A DNA stretch of 48,897 bases, taken from positions 1-48,897 of the forward strand of contig NZ_VORM01000033.1 of the NCBI RefSeq assembly GCF_007997225.1, given 5' to 3'. The stretch's first letter is position 1. Each line of letters starts with the position of its first letter. The translations under genes and the position numbers were made by a program. Shown here piece by piece: positions 34,201 to 44,569 of the stretch. The stretch is from Subsaximicrobium wynnwilliamsii (lineage in GTDB: Bacteria; Bacteroidota; Bacteroidia; Flavobacteriales; Flavobacteriaceae). The notes below the pieces were generated by a model. It saw nothing but the letters and a program-made list of their open reading frames with translations. It was not told the DNA's origin and did not search any database.

Positions 34201-34528
34201 GAGTGCGGTGCCGCTTACTGCAGCCGATTTTGACTTTGGGGAAGCGCAGAGCGCTAACATCCAAATCCTCAAAAACGTCAAAAATGTAGAAAATGGGTTC
34301 TACGTCATCTTGGCAGTGCATACCGATGTGTCTAAAAGAGATGCGTTCTTGAAAAATACAGTGGCTTCTGGAAATACAGATGTGAACTTCTTTTATGATG
34401 TCAATACGAGTAAATACTATATCTATAACGAAAAAATCAATAATGTAGAATTGGCCAACGACGCCTTAAAGTCGAAAGGCAGTGAACCATACAAAGGTAG
34501 ATTGTCAATAGTTAAAATTGAAAATTAA
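31220..34528 (+). CDS. sprD: SprD-like protein: PorP/SprF domain, alanine/glutamate coiled coil, SPOR-like end
   Basis: 1102 residues in three parts. After a signal peptide (cleavage near FYSQ, about 20), residues 20-315 are a PorP/SprF-type outer-membrane beta-barrel domain (LTFNRFLINPTFSFVREQHR, VGYNTLYGVSGGLGLNI, HEVTLAYRFNTDRRYDYSG). Residues about 330-990 are helical: a lysine/alanine-rich lead, then ten tandem repeats of about 38 residues (412-793; LKAEAEAKAETQRVAQAEAA) and a more regular coiled coil. The last 80 residues (GFYVILAVHTDVSKRDAFLK ... SKYYIYNEKINNVELANDAL) resemble a SPOR-type fold, which would bind peptidoglycan. It may bridge outer membrane and cell wall beneath the adhesin machinery. 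Order in the operon matches sprD. Confidence 0.7.
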   Translation: MKNGVLTIVFLFCAIQMFYSQEEDGVVSLALPTRNSLTFNRFLINPTFSFVREQHRYVSMTNKREWVQFDDAPTTYLASYSGRFRENMGIGIAVFQQNYGVLTTFGGTLNFAYNAQLQRDSNLTFGLNLGIYSSGIDAGRVVTNFEDPSLNTIPSNTLISVNPGINYGLAFLDFGVSIKNLALYNMSTSTLIEDNPEQSIQAHMMHTGYVRSNGFFDESKFSGLLRGELGKDNSIISAIAMLTVPKGIWAQVGYNTLYGVSGGLGLNITKSIAIEYNFEKALGDLTNFGPSHEVTLAYRFNTDRRYDYSGNDEVGSLISSEKRVKRPVSKIDKAQAEANRQQAIADRAQAKLDQEAKLKADEAANAKAKETAAAEAILVTEAKAEAEAKAEQVAELKSAAEVEAQASAEAQLAAAEAARLKAEAEAEAETQRVAQAEAAARQEAAAQAVLAAAETARLKAEAEAKAETQRIAQTEAIARQEAAARVKLAAAETARLKAEAEAEAETQRVAQAEAAARQEAAAQAELAAAETARLKAEAEAEAKAETQRVAQAEAAARQEAAAQAELAATETARLKAEAEAKAETQRVAQAEAAARQEAAAQAELAATETARLKAEAEAKAETQRVAQAEAAARQEAAAQAELAATEAARLKAEAEAKAETQRVAQAEAAARQEAAAQAVLAAAETARLKAEAEAEAETQRIAQAEAAQEAAAQAELAAAETARLKAEAEAEAEAETQRVAQAEAAARQEAADQAVLAAAETARLKAEAEAKAETQRVAQAEAAARQEAAAQAVLAIAEQQKTDSENNSLPNASDEMAKTMNALAESTASSGQSQQALIAELAAAVASKDKDLQDLKKENDLSEQGIFLAPKPFKSITAENNAIEALKVNLDNSIQARSNEIDELQTLYDQRVKIATMRNDEVTLFYKKNLDRLKAEQLTALSTRERLTASLKSIKIATEFERKRRIKRAAFDNEQDRFIQDKATLDRIKQNTNLSAVPLTAADFDFGEAQSANIQILKNVKNVENGFYVILAVHTDVSKRDAFLKNTVASGNTDVNFFYDVNTSKYYIYNEKINNVELANDALKSKGSEPYKGRLSIVKIEN
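32453..33598 (+). repeat. Ten tandem repeats of about 114 bp inside the sprD-like gene
   Basis: Ten in-frame units of 38, 38, 38, 40, 38, 38, 38, 36, 40 and 38 codons, each beginning LAA.E.ARLKAEAEA and ending QEAAAQA. Units 5 and 6 are identical in protein, and indels change length only by two codons at a time. The repeats keep long open frames in other phases (for example the minus strand at 32681-33616), which are artefacts. Confidence 0.95.
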
Positions 34529-34615
34529 AAATTAAAAAAAATTAGTTGAGTCCCAAATCCCTTTTTTTTAGCAATGCCCCTTGCTGAAAGAAGAAAATAA
34601 CAAATTTTTAAAATC

Positions 34616-37600
34616 ATGAAAAATCCTACTAACCTACAATGCAAACAATGGCTCAGGTCATTTGTTGTCAATGCTGTTCATTCAGTAAAATTTGGTGCTG
34701 AGCGTTTCGCAAAGCTCAAAGCAACACCACAAAATTCAGAGTTTCTGGGAAGTGTTTCAAATTCCAAAGCCATATCGGTATTACCTATGGTAATGGTTAT
34801 GATGCTATTATTTAGTGTCAAGGCTTTTGCACAGCTTCCGGTGCCATTCACGCCAAGACTTGATGGTGGGAGCATAAAGGTGAAGGGAGACATACTTTTT
34901 ATTGGGAACAGCACGGTCACTGGTGCGGGTTTGCCATCTCCATACAATGGCAACGGCATTAACAATAACAATGAGGGCGTCTATATCAATACAGCCAGTG
35001 GTGGTGATCCTGCTATTTTCAGTTCTAGCAGTGCCGATTTAACAATCGATACGGACTGTAAGAAAATCTTATATGCAGGCTTATATTGGGCATCTGTATA
35101 TCCAAATGAAATTGGAACCAACAGTAATGTTGGTTTTGAGGGTACCCAGCGCTTTGAGGATTGGAACCAAGTCAAATTCAAATTGCCAGGGGGGGATTTT
35201 ATAGATCTTGAGGCAGATAGTGATCCCGACATGGTAGGGGAAGAGGATGACATCATATTTGATGGGTACAAATACTATGGTCCCAATGTGGAGGATTCTT
35301 TCAAGGATTCTCCAATCATTTGTTATAAGAACGTTACCAATCTCGTTCAAGGTTTAGCGGAAGCAGATGGCACTTACGCGGTTGCGAACCTGCGAGCGAC
35401 CCGTGGCTTTAGAAGAGGTGGATGCTCTGCAGGATGGACCTTGGTTGTGATTTATGAAAGTCCAATCTTACCAAGTAAATACATCACGGTATTTGATGGC
35501 TATGCGGGTGTTCAAAATAATACCACTCTAGATATTCCTGTCTCGGGTTTTCAAACCTTACCTGCGCCTTACCCGGTAAATGCAAACATTAGCGTAGGCG
35601 CCTTAGAGGGGGATATTGGCATTCAAGGCGATTCATTTCGATTTAAGGCGAATAGTGTTGCTAATTTTACCGTACTAAGTGATGCCATTAATCAGGCAAA
35701 CAATTTTTTCAACTCGACCATAACCATTAATGGTGTTCACAATATCAACAGGAATCCTGCAAGTTTAAATACTTTGGGATTGGACATTAATAACGTAAAA
35801 ATCCCGAACCCTGGGAATATCGTTATTCCTAACGATGAAACTGGCGGAGCTTTAAAACTTACCACCAATGGTGATGGTTATGGTGCTTTTGTGACCTCGT
35901 TTGCTGTAGAGATTATTGAGCCAAAAATTGTACTTACCAAAATTGTCGAGGATGAATTTGGTAACAATATTGGTGGACAAATTGTCAATCTCGGCCAGGA
36001 ATTAAATTATGTGCTTGGTTTTAGAAACTCAGGCAATGATGATGCGACCGATTTTACTATCCGTGATATCCTACCTATCAATATCGTTTTTGACTATCCT
36101 TCAGATATGACCTATTTACCACCAGGTGTTTCTGTTGAGAGCTATAATCCTGCAACGCGAGAAATTGTGTTTCGTATTGATGATTCTGTTGTGGAGGAAT
36201 TTGATCCTGTTCTGGAAATCAGATTTAAAGTAACAGTTGTGGAATCCTGTAGTTTGCTAGTGGACGTGTGTTCTGATTTGATAAACAATCAGGCTTTTGC
36301 CACTTATAGAAGTTCGTTGAATCCGTCATTCTTGATTACCGATGATCCTAGCTATAGTTCTAACACGGGTTGTTTACTAGCCCCACAGGCCACCAATTTC
36401 TTGGCCGACTTGAACGACTGCATCTTCACTGAAGAGATCATCCTCTGCGGTGATACCGTTGATATTACCGCTGCCAATGGCTACGATTCCTATGCCTGGT
36501 CATCCAGCCCAACAGGAACACCGGTAATTGGAACCACTCAAACCATCACGGTTTCCAACACAGGGATCTATTATGTTAGAAACACTGCCATTGCCCCTTG
36601 CCAGTCCATTGATCAGATTTTTAATGTAGAACTTTATGGGGGCACCATTACCAATCCTGTGATCCCCTATGCCGATGAAGTGGCGACCTGCCCCAATGAC
36701 GGCAAGCTCTTGCCTAACATTTTTCTATGTGGCGCCAATGACCAGCGTGATATCCAAACCAATATTTCTGGAGCAACTTCCATCATCTGGGAACAGCTGG
36801 ACGAATCCAGCTGCGGGGCAGTCTCCAATACAGACTGTGCCAATGAGAATTCAGCCTGTACCTGGAATGAAGTGCAAACAGGTCCGGATTTCATAGCCGA
36901 TGCCGCAGGCCAGTTTCGTTTGACCATCAATTACGAAGGTGGGTGTTTCACGCAATTCTACTTCAATGTGTACCAAAACTTATTGGATCCCACCGTGGCG
37001 ACCCAGGATATCGTTTGTACTACACCAGGAAGTATTACAGTTGGAGGCGTGCCAAACGGATACGAGTACAGCCTGGATGGCGCATCCTACCAATCGAGTA
37101 ATATCTTTTCTGTGAATACGCCCGGTTTTTACACCGTTTATGTAAGACAGGTGGGCGTGGCTTCAAACCCATGTGTCTTCACCGTGCCAGACATCCAGAT
37201 CAGGAGTCGCAATTTCTCAGGGTCGACACTTGTGATACAACCTTATTGCAATGGCGATAAAGGCAGTATCCAGATTGCAGCCAATGATGCCAACCCGCAA
37301 TACACCTTTACACTCTATCAAGGTGCGACGCTTGTGAATACCGTTGGACCGGCCATGGCCAACAATCACACGTTTGAAAACCTTAACCCTGGCACCTATA
37401 CCGCCAGCCTGACCACCGAGGATGGCTGTACCTTCTCTGAGGACATTACCATCATCAATCCGCCAATACTGACAGTGACCGCGGCCATTACCAGTCCTCT
37501 GACCTGTAACGACGGCGAGATCACCATGTATCCTTCCGGGGGAACGCCACCTTATTTCTATTTTGTGAACAGTACCACAGAGTTCCAGACAGAGCCTGTT

Positions 37601-40600
37601 TTCACTGTCACGGCTCCAGGGACATTTGATATTACCGTAGTGGATGCCAACAACTGTAGTGCCACTACTAACTTGGTCATCGATACCATCCCGCCGCCAG
37701 ATTTCACGGTCAACACCACAGATATCACCTGTGCGAGCGCTGGCAATACCGGTGGCATAGACATCAATGTGACTGCTGCCAATGGCAACAGCATCCAATA
37801 CAGCATCGATAACGGGATCACATTCACAAATTCCTCTGTGTTCAATGGTCTAGATGTGGGCGACTACGAAGTTGTGGTGCAATATACCAGCGGAAATTCA
37901 GTCTGTTTTACAGATGCCCAAACCGTGACTATTACATCGGCAACTGCCATCTCTGGCACTGCGGAATTGAGTGCCAACCTTACCTGTGCCAATAGCGCAA
38001 CCATCACAGTGATTGATGTGGTGGGAGGAGATGCCCCTTACACCTATAGCATCGACGGCGTGAATTTCCAAACCAGTCCTGATTTCACAGGCTTGACCGC
38101 TGGAACCTATACCGTGACCATCAAAGATGCCAATGTGTGTACCTCTGCGGCAAATGATATCACAGTGGCGCCTTTGGACCCAGTCACAGACATCAGCTTT
38201 GACAACACCCCATTGACCTGTCCATTAAATGTTTCAACCGTTAGCATCATCAATGTTGTTGGCGGAACAGGAACTTTGGAATATCAAATCATTGCTCCAG
38301 CTTCGGCACAGACCGCTTATCAAACCTCCAATGAATTTCAGGATTTAGCACCTGGCACCTATACCTTTCAAGTGAAGGATGCCAACGATTGTACCTATAG
38401 TGAGTCTTATACCATTGCACCTTTAGCAGCAATAACCGTCGTAGGACAAAATGTAAATGATATTTCTTGTTTTGGAGCTGCAGATGCTTCCGTTCAATTT
38501 ACCATCTCGGGTACTGCAAACTTTAATTATACCATCAATGGAGGCGCATCAACTGCAGGGACATCTCCAGTTGTTTTAACTGGATTGAGTGCTGGATCTT
38601 ATACACTAATTGTCACAGATACTGCAACCAATTGTAATGCCACCGAAACATTAACAGTCAATGGCCCAACATCTGCATTGGCAATGACAACCACTGTTGC
38701 ACCTATTACATGTTTGCAAAACGGCAGTGTGGTCATCAATGCCACTGGAGGTTGGGGAGGAAACTCTTATAGCCTTACATTGCCAGATGGGTCTGTATTG
38801 CCAGGTCAATCGAATAATACCTTTGCAAATTTATCACAAGATGGGACTTACACTGTAACCGTTGTAGATGCCAACAATTGTACTATAACCGACACACTTG
38901 TTCTAAACCCAACAGAAGCGCCTATTGCCTCAATTGATGTGGCATCAGATTTATGTTACGATGGAACCAATGCTGCGACCATTGAAGTCTCAGTAACTTC
39001 TGGTCAGGCACCATATGAATATAGTCTCAATGGTGGAGCGTATCAGACTAGCAACATCTTTGCTGATTTGGTGCCAGGGTCTTATACTGTTACTGTAAGG
39101 GATGCTTATGGATGTACAGTCACTTTATCGACGCAGACAATTGCCCAACAGCCATCAGTAAATACGGCGTTAACTAAAGATTTAGACTGTACTGCCTCTC
39201 CTGATGCTGTTATCACAGGAACCATTGCTGGAGGTACTGCTCCATTTACCTATTCAGTGTCCATTGATGGAGGAGCTTATACCTCTTTAGGATCCACAGG
39301 CTCACCATTTACCTATTCAACAGGAACGCCTGGAACTTATCAATTTCAAATTTCTGATGCACAAGGATGTACCGCGCAATCAGGGATCATTACCATAAAC
39401 CCAATTTCACCACCGGCCTTGAGTTTGGTTACCCAAACCCAACCGATCTTATGTAATGGGGATACGAATGCTGCTATTCAAATTAACATCGACACAACAG
39501 TTGGCACACCGCCTTTCTTAACTAATGTGAATAATGACACAACAGGCGTTGATTATGGAACTCAAACCTCAGGATTGCCTGCAGGGACTTATACTATAAC
39601 GGTAACCGATGCAAGATTCTGTACAGCGACTGATACAGTAACTATTGGAGAGCCAGATGCGATTGATTTCGATTTGTCAAAAATTGATATTACTTGTAAT
39701 AATCCAGGTGGATCTAGTTTAGGGTCTATTACTGTAGAGAATACTTCCGGTGGGACAGGGCCTTTCACTTATTTTATCACAAATAATTTCGGAGATAGTA
39801 TACCAAACAATCCATATACGGCATTAACAGGTGAAGATTACCAATTTGATATTATCAACTTTGGTATTTATACGGTAAATGTGGTTGATTCAAATGGCTG
39901 CAATTTATCTAAACAGATTACTATAGCTTCTCCGCCTTCAGATTTAGTGATAGATGTCACTCCATCAGTTCCTGATTGTGTAAGTGGCGGAACTGTAACA
40001 GTTGAAGCAATATCTGCTGTAGGAAGTGGAAGTTATGAGTTTGGTATTTTAGAATTTAATACAGTTCCTTACACATTGAATTATCTAGGTCCAGATGTTC
40101 CCGGTGGAGCCATAAGAACTTTTAATAATTTAATACCAGGAGTTGTTTACACATTTGTGGTACATGATACCACAACTGATTGTTATTTTGTCAAATCTGC
40201 AGATATAGCTATTCCAGCATTTTCGCCTTTAACATCAACTGTTACTCCAAACAATGTGAGCTGTACAGGAAATGATAATGGTAGTGTAACGTTTACTGTT
40301 GATAATTTTGATAACACAACATCTTCTATTGAGTATAGTATTTATAGAGCATATACCAATATATTAGTAGATGGCCCAACAAATTTACCAGTTACTTTTG
40401 GGGTTCCTGAAACTGTGACAACACCTACTTCTTTAGAAGTGGGACAGTATTATATTCTATTTACTGAAAATGGAACAGGAGCTTATAGCGGATGCGAATC
40501 GTCTTCAGTTATTTTTGAAATCACCGAGTCGCCCCTTCTTTTATCACTATCGACTTCAGTTGATCAAAATGCAAATTGTAATGCGAGCTCTGGAGTTATC

Positions 40601-43600
40601 AGTGCAGTCGCTCAAAACGGTACGCCACCCTATACCTATCAAGTTACAACAACTGCAACGCCAATACCATTGGCTACTGATCCAGCTTGGGCTTCAGCAA
40701 GCACCTTCAACTTAGATGCCGGTGATTATTATGTGCACGCCAAAGATAAATATGGGTGCATCGTATCTAGTCCGGTTGTAGTGTTACCTATGGATCCCAC
40801 CCCAGCAATTTCCGCAGTGATCACCAACCAATGTGATACCGTAGAAGGTGCTTATGAAATTGAGGTAAACTTAGATACACCAGGAATAGCACCGTACAGC
40901 TTTAGTATTGATGGTGGTGCATTCCAAACACAAACAGCACCATTCACCCTATCAAATTTATCATCTGGAAGCCACACTGTAGAACTGCAGGACGCTAATG
41001 GTTGTGGTAATTTAGTGACTGTCAACATCGAAGCACCAATAGGGTTGACACCGGCAGTGACTGCTTTACCGAGCTGTACCAACAACGATGGCATCCTAAC
41101 GGTCACAGGAACCGGCGGAACAGGCACTTACACCTATGGTATAAGTCCAAATCCAGCCTCAATAACATTGACAGGGAATGTGTTCTCTGGCGTACCATCA
41201 GGAACCTACACAGTGACCATAACAGATACGGTTACTTCTTGTACTGAAGATGTCTCGGTGACTTTAGACGCTGCAACTCCAGTGACTTTTACAACAACGG
41301 TAAACGATGTAAGCTGTAATGCTGGCACAAATGGTGTCATAAGCGTTAATTTGCCTTCAAGCAATGATAACCCTGTTTACACCTATGAAATTATTGCCCC
41401 AATGGTAGTGCCTGCTCAAAACTCCAATGTATTTTCAGGATTGTCGGCAGGAACGTACACGGTTCAAGTAACCTCAGGTAGAGGATGTGCTGCAACACAA
41501 GATGTTGTTGTAGGAGAACCAGAACTTTTACAGGTTTCGGGAACAGCAACCGATTTTGCATGTGCCATTGATAATTCAGTCAATACTTCAACACTTGCTA
41601 TTACTGAAGTAGGAGGTATGGCCCCATATACCTATAGCATCAATGGAACAAATTATTTCACATCAAATACATTTGATATTATCGATACAGGAAGTATCCA
41701 AACCATCACATTTTTTGTCAAAGATGCAAATGGATGTTTAGCTTCAAATACGGTTACGCTCAACCCATTGCCAACATTGACCTTGGCTGCAGTTGCTATT
41801 GCCACACCAATTGATTGTAATAATACAGGTACTGTTTCAATAGCAGTGACAGGCGGTTCAGGTAATGTGACCTATCAAATGTTACCAAGTGGAACTCCTC
41901 AAGCTTCGAATACGTTCAGTATAATTGTTCCTGGAGATTACTATTTCCAAGTGAATGATATTGATACTGGTTGTAACGTAGCCACAGCAGCTATCACTGT
42001 CGCTCCTTATGATGAGGTTGATGTGAATGCAGTTGCCATATCGGATGTGACTTGTTTTGGTGATGCTAATGGTGGATTTGAAATTAATTTAACTGGATAC
42101 ACGGGTGAGTACAGCTATGAAGTCTTGGATGCTGCGGGTACATCGATAATTGGTACGGTGACAGCAAATACTTCGACCGATCCACAAACTGTTTCAGGAT
42201 TGACAGCAGGTAACTATACCACTGTAATTACAGAAACTGCGAGTCCATTTTGTTCAGCAACTTCCAATGTGGTAACAATAACTTCTCCATCGGCAGCTTT
42301 AACACTCGATGCCTCAGAAACCTCTAACGTGACCTGTACCGATGACCAAGGAACGATCACTGCGGAAGCCACAGGGGGTTGGGGAACTTTGGAATACGAA
42401 CTCAGTGGTGCGGCAAGCGTCGCTTATTCTTCCAACGGAAGCTTTAGCGGACTCTCGGCCGGTGCCTATACCGTAACCGTAAGGGATGCGGAAGGCTGTG
42501 AGGCCTCAGTTCCTGTCACGCTAACCCTTCCTACACCTATCGATGCGACCTTTACGCCAAGCACTACCTTGTTGAGTTGTTTCGGAGACCAAGACGCTTC
42601 CATCACGGTCACGAATGTCACAGGAGGACAGGGCGAAAACTTCACCTATACCTTAAACACCATTCTGCCAACGGCAAGTGTTTCCGGGCCACAAGGCTCA
42701 AATACCTTCAGCAATTTGGCTGCTGGTACCTACTCGGTCAGCATTACCGATGGTTTAAATTGTGTGGACACTTCCGCAGATATCGTTATTACTGAACCCA
42801 CAGAAGTTGAGGCAAGCCTGGTCACTGCGACAACACAGAGCTGTTTGATAGACCCTTCGCTCACTTTAAGTGCTACCGGTGGTACGCCGCCCTACACCTA
42901 TAGTGCCACGGAAGGATTTGCAACCACTTTAGGCACATTTACGACCTCCACAACATTTGATGTGGCGCCAGGGACTTACATGTACTATGTCAAAGATGCG
43001 AATGGCTGTTTGGCAACGGTTTCAAACGAAATAACCATTGAAGTTTTACCAACATTGATCTTGAACCTGGAGCTTACCAACGCCACCATCAACTGTGCAG
43101 GTGATAACAGCGGTTTCATCGTGGCCAGTGCCCAAGGCGGTTTGGGCAATTACGTCTATACCTTGCAGGATGCTGGAGGAACCACCATTCCTGCCACCCA
43201 AAACACCCCTGGCACGTTCACTGGATTGCTTGCTGGTAATTACATCGTGATGGTTGAAAGTGGCGATTGTGCCGCCACATCAACACCAGTGAGCATCACT
43301 GAGCCTACTGCGCCATTGGAAGTGACCTTTGACATCTCAAACATCTCCTGTGCGGGAAGTGATGACGGGGCCATTGAGATCAATGCCACTGGAGGTACAG
43401 GCCAAATCAAATATGCGATCTCGCCGCAATTGAACCAGTTTTTTGACACCAATGTGTTCAGTAACCTTGCGGCGGGCACTTATGATGTGATCGTTCAGGA
43501 TGTGTTGGGCTGCTATGTGAATTTCAGTTTTGAGATCACAGAGCCAGTACCGGTCATTTTGAGTATCGTTGGCAATTCTATATACCCAGAAGTCTGTGAG

Positions 43601-44533
43601 GGAGACGCCAACGGTGAATTCAGTGTTGAGATCTCTGGTGGCACCTTGCCTTACAGTGTGAGTCTCGATGATTACGATGGGACTTATGCCACAGGAGCAG
43701 CCACACAGGCCCAATTTGATTTCACAGATTTAAGTGGTGGCGACCATTCTGTATTTGTGCGCGATGCCCAGGGCTGTGAGTCGGAGTGGAACATCACCTT
43801 CCCTGAGGCCGTGCGCATTGAATCAACGGTGGCAGTGACTTACGAGTGCTTTGACAATGTCACGGGCAACGTGGTCACGGTCAGTGTCGATGAAAGCATT
43901 GACAACCTGGAGGATCTGGATTACGCCTTGAACGGCGGTCCTTACCAAGCGAGCAATGTATTTACCAACTTGGTGCCGGGAACCGATCACTACATTGAAG
44001 TGAGACACACCAATGGTTGCATTCAAATTACCGAACTTTTTGTGATCGAGGCCTTTGATGCCATGACGATGATCTTGGAAGAAGGCGAGCTCAACCAGAT
44101 CGTGGCAGTGGTCACTGGCGGCACTGGTCAATATGAGTTCACGCTCAACGGGGAGTCGCTTGGCAACGTCAACACCTTTACGGTTTCAGAATCCGGCACA
44201 TACACCATGGTGGTTTCCGATGGAAGCGGTTGCGAACTCGTGGCCAGCATACAGATGGAATTCGTGGACATCTGCATCCCCAATTACTTCACACCCAACA
44301 GTGACGGTGTGAGTGACGGTTGGGCACCTGGGTGCAGCAGTCAGTACACGAACCTGGAGTTCGACATCTTTGACAGATACGGCCGTAAAGTGGCCACACT
44401 CAGACAGGGTCAGCTTTGGGATGGCAAATATAAAGGCGCGGAACTGCCAACCGGTGATTACTGGTACGTCGTGAGACTCAACAGCCCAGATATGGATCGC
44501 GACTTTGTCGGGCATTTCACGCTATACAGATAA
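34616..44533 (+). CDS. sprB: SprB-like giant mobile adhesin with T9SS type B sorting domain
   Basis: 3305 residues. The N-terminus has a long 50-residue leader before the hydrophobic signal (SVLPMVMVMMLLFSVKAFA, cleavage after about 72). Residues about 75-430 form a beta-rich head (GDILFIGNSTVTGAG, KKILYAGLYWASVYPN). About 435-560 is a DUF11-like domain (KIVLTKIVEDEFGNNIGGQ). From about 865 to 3205 there are about 28 SprB-type repeats of 75-95 residues with the core G-T-Y-T-V-x-V-x-D-A-x-G-C (for example LTAGTYTVTIKDANVC). The C-terminus is a type B sorting domain (CIPNYFTPNSDGVSDGWAP ... FDIFDRYGRKVATLRQG). SprB moves along the surface of gliding flavobacteria as an adhesin. It precedes an SprF-like gene, as in the sprCDBF operon. 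Length is about half that of F. johnsoniae SprB. Confidence 0.85.
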   Translation: MKNPTNLQCKQWLRSFVVNAVHSVKFGAERFAKLKATPQNSEFLGSVSNSKAISVLPMVMVMMLLFSVKAFAQLPVPFTPRLDGGSIKVKGDILFIGNSTVTGAGLPSPYNGNGINNNNEGVYINTASGGDPAIFSSSSADLTIDTDCKKILYAGLYWASVYPNEIGTNSNVGFEGTQRFEDWNQVKFKLPGGDFIDLEADSDPDMVGEEDDIIFDGYKYYGPNVEDSFKDSPIICYKNVTNLVQGLAEADGTYAVANLRATRGFRRGGCSAGWTLVVIYESPILPSKYITVFDGYAGVQNNTTLDIPVSGFQTLPAPYPVNANISVGALEGDIGIQGDSFRFKANSVANFTVLSDAINQANNFFNSTITINGVHNINRNPASLNTLGLDINNVKIPNPGNIVIPNDETGGALKLTTNGDGYGAFVTSFAVEIIEPKIVLTKIVEDEFGNNIGGQIVNLGQELNYVLGFRNSGNDDATDFTIRDILPINIVFDYPSDMTYLPPGVSVESYNPATREIVFRIDDSVVEEFDPVLEIRFKVTVVESCSLLVDVCSDLINNQAFATYRSSLNPSFLITDDPSYSSNTGCLLAPQATNFLADLNDCIFTEEIILCGDTVDITAANGYDSYAWSSSPTGTPVIGTTQTITVSNTGIYYVRNTAIAPCQSIDQIFNVELYGGTITNPVIPYADEVATCPNDGKLLPNIFLCGANDQRDIQTNISGATSIIWEQLDESSCGAVSNTDCANENSACTWNEVQTGPDFIADAAGQFRLTINYEGGCFTQFYFNVYQNLLDPTVATQDIVCTTPGSITVGGVPNGYEYSLDGASYQSSNIFSVNTPGFYTVYVRQVGVASNPCVFTVPDIQIRSRNFSGSTLVIQPYCNGDKGSIQIAANDANPQYTFTLYQGATLVNTVGPAMANNHTFENLNPGTYTASLTTEDGCTFSEDITIINPPILTVTAAITSPLTCNDGEITMYPSGGTPPYFYFVNSTTEFQTEPVFTVTAPGTFDITVVDANNCSATTNLVIDTIPPPDFTVNTTDITCASAGNTGGIDINVTAANGNSIQYSIDNGITFTNSSVFNGLDVGDYEVVVQYTSGNSVCFTDAQTVTITSATAISGTAELSANLTCANSATITVIDVVGGDAPYTYSIDGVNFQTSPDFTGLTAGTYTVTIKDANVCTSAANDITVAPLDPVTDISFDNTPLTCPLNVSTVSIINVVGGTGTLEYQIIAPASAQTAYQTSNEFQDLAPGTYTFQVKDANDCTYSESYTIAPLAAITVVGQNVNDISCFGAADASVQFTISGTANFNYTINGGASTAGTSPVVLTGLSAGSYTLIVTDTATNCNATETLTVNGPTSALAMTTTVAPITCLQNGSVVINATGGWGGNSYSLTLPDGSVLPGQSNNTFANLSQDGTYTVTVVDANNCTITDTLVLNPTEAPIASIDVASDLCYDGTNAATIEVSVTSGQAPYEYSLNGGAYQTSNIFADLVPGSYTVTVRDAYGCTVTLSTQTIAQQPSVNTALTKDLDCTASPDAVITGTIAGGTAPFTYSVSIDGGAYTSLGSTGSPFTYSTGTPGTYQFQISDAQGCTAQSGIITINPISPPALSLVTQTQPILCNGDTNAAIQINIDTTVGTPPFLTNVNNDTTGVDYGTQTSGLPAGTYTITVTDARFCTATDTVTIGEPDAIDFDLSKIDITCNNPGGSSLGSITVENTSGGTGPFTYFITNNFGDSIPNNPYTALTGEDYQFDIINFGIYTVNVVDSNGCNLSKQITIASPPSDLVIDVTPSVPDCVSGGTVTVEAISAVGSGSYEFGILEFNTVPYTLNYLGPDVPGGAIRTFNNLIPGVVYTFVVHDTTTDCYFVKSADIAIPAFSPLTSTVTPNNVSCTGNDNGSVTFTVDNFDNTTSSIEYSIYRAYTNILVDGPTNLPVTFGVPETVTTPTSLEVGQYYILFTENGTGAYSGCESSSVIFEITESPLLLSLSTSVDQNANCNASSGVISAVAQNGTPPYTYQVTTTATPIPLATDPAWASASTFNLDAGDYYVHAKDKYGCIVSSPVVVLPMDPTPAISAVITNQCDTVEGAYEIEVNLDTPGIAPYSFSIDGGAFQTQTAPFTLSNLSSGSHTVELQDANGCGNLVTVNIEAPIGLTPAVTALPSCTNNDGILTVTGTGGTGTYTYGISPNPASITLTGNVFSGVPSGTYTVTITDTVTSCTEDVSVTLDAATPVTFTTTVNDVSCNAGTNGVISVNLPSSNDNPVYTYEIIAPMVVPAQNSNVFSGLSAGTYTVQVTSGRGCAATQDVVVGEPELLQVSGTATDFACAIDNSVNTSTLAITEVGGMAPYTYSINGTNYFTSNTFDIIDTGSIQTITFFVKDANGCLASNTVTLNPLPTLTLAAVAIATPIDCNNTGTVSIAVTGGSGNVTYQMLPSGTPQASNTFSIIVPGDYYFQVNDIDTGCNVATAAITVAPYDEVDVNAVAISDVTCFGDANGGFEINLTGYTGEYSYEVLDAAGTSIIGTVTANTSTDPQTVSGLTAGNYTTVITETASPFCSATSNVVTITSPSAALTLDASETSNVTCTDDQGTITAEATGGWGTLEYELSGAASVAYSSNGSFSGLSAGAYTVTVRDAEGCEASVPVTLTLPTPIDATFTPSTTLLSCFGDQDASITVTNVTGGQGENFTYTLNTILPTASVSGPQGSNTFSNLAAGTYSVSITDGLNCVDTSADIVITEPTEVEASLVTATTQSCLIDPSLTLSATGGTPPYTYSATEGFATTLGTFTTSTTFDVAPGTYMYYVKDANGCLATVSNEITIEVLPTLILNLELTNATINCAGDNSGFIVASAQGGLGNYVYTLQDAGGTTIPATQNTPGTFTGLLAGNYIVMVESGDCAATSTPVSITEPTAPLEVTFDISNISCAGSDDGAIEINATGGTGQIKYAISPQLNQFFDTNVFSNLAAGTYDVIVQDVLGCYVNFSFEITEPVPVILSIVGNSIYPEVCEGDANGEFSVEISGGTLPYSVSLDDYDGTYATGAATQAQFDFTDLSGGDHSVFVRDAQGCESEWNITFPEAVRIESTVAVTYECFDNVTGNVVTVSVDESIDNLEDLDYALNGGPYQASNVFTNLVPGTDHYIEVRHTNGCIQITELFVIEAFDAMTMILEEGELNQIVAVVTGGTGQYEFTLNGESLGNVNTFTVSESGTYTMVVSDGSGCELVASIQMEFVDICIPNYFTPNSDGVSDGWAPGCSSQYTNLEFDIFDRYGRKVATLRQGQLWDGKYKGAELPTGDYWYVVRLNSPDMDRDFVGHFTLYR

Positions 44534-44569
44534 CAGATAGAGAAGACCATAATATAAAAACGTATTCGA

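Noticed and set aside
34560-34600. AGCAA-tgcccc-TTGCT hairpin between the sprD-like and sprB-like genes
   Set aside because: Short stem with the T-run on the wrong side for a plus-strand terminator; the genes are probably co-transcribed.
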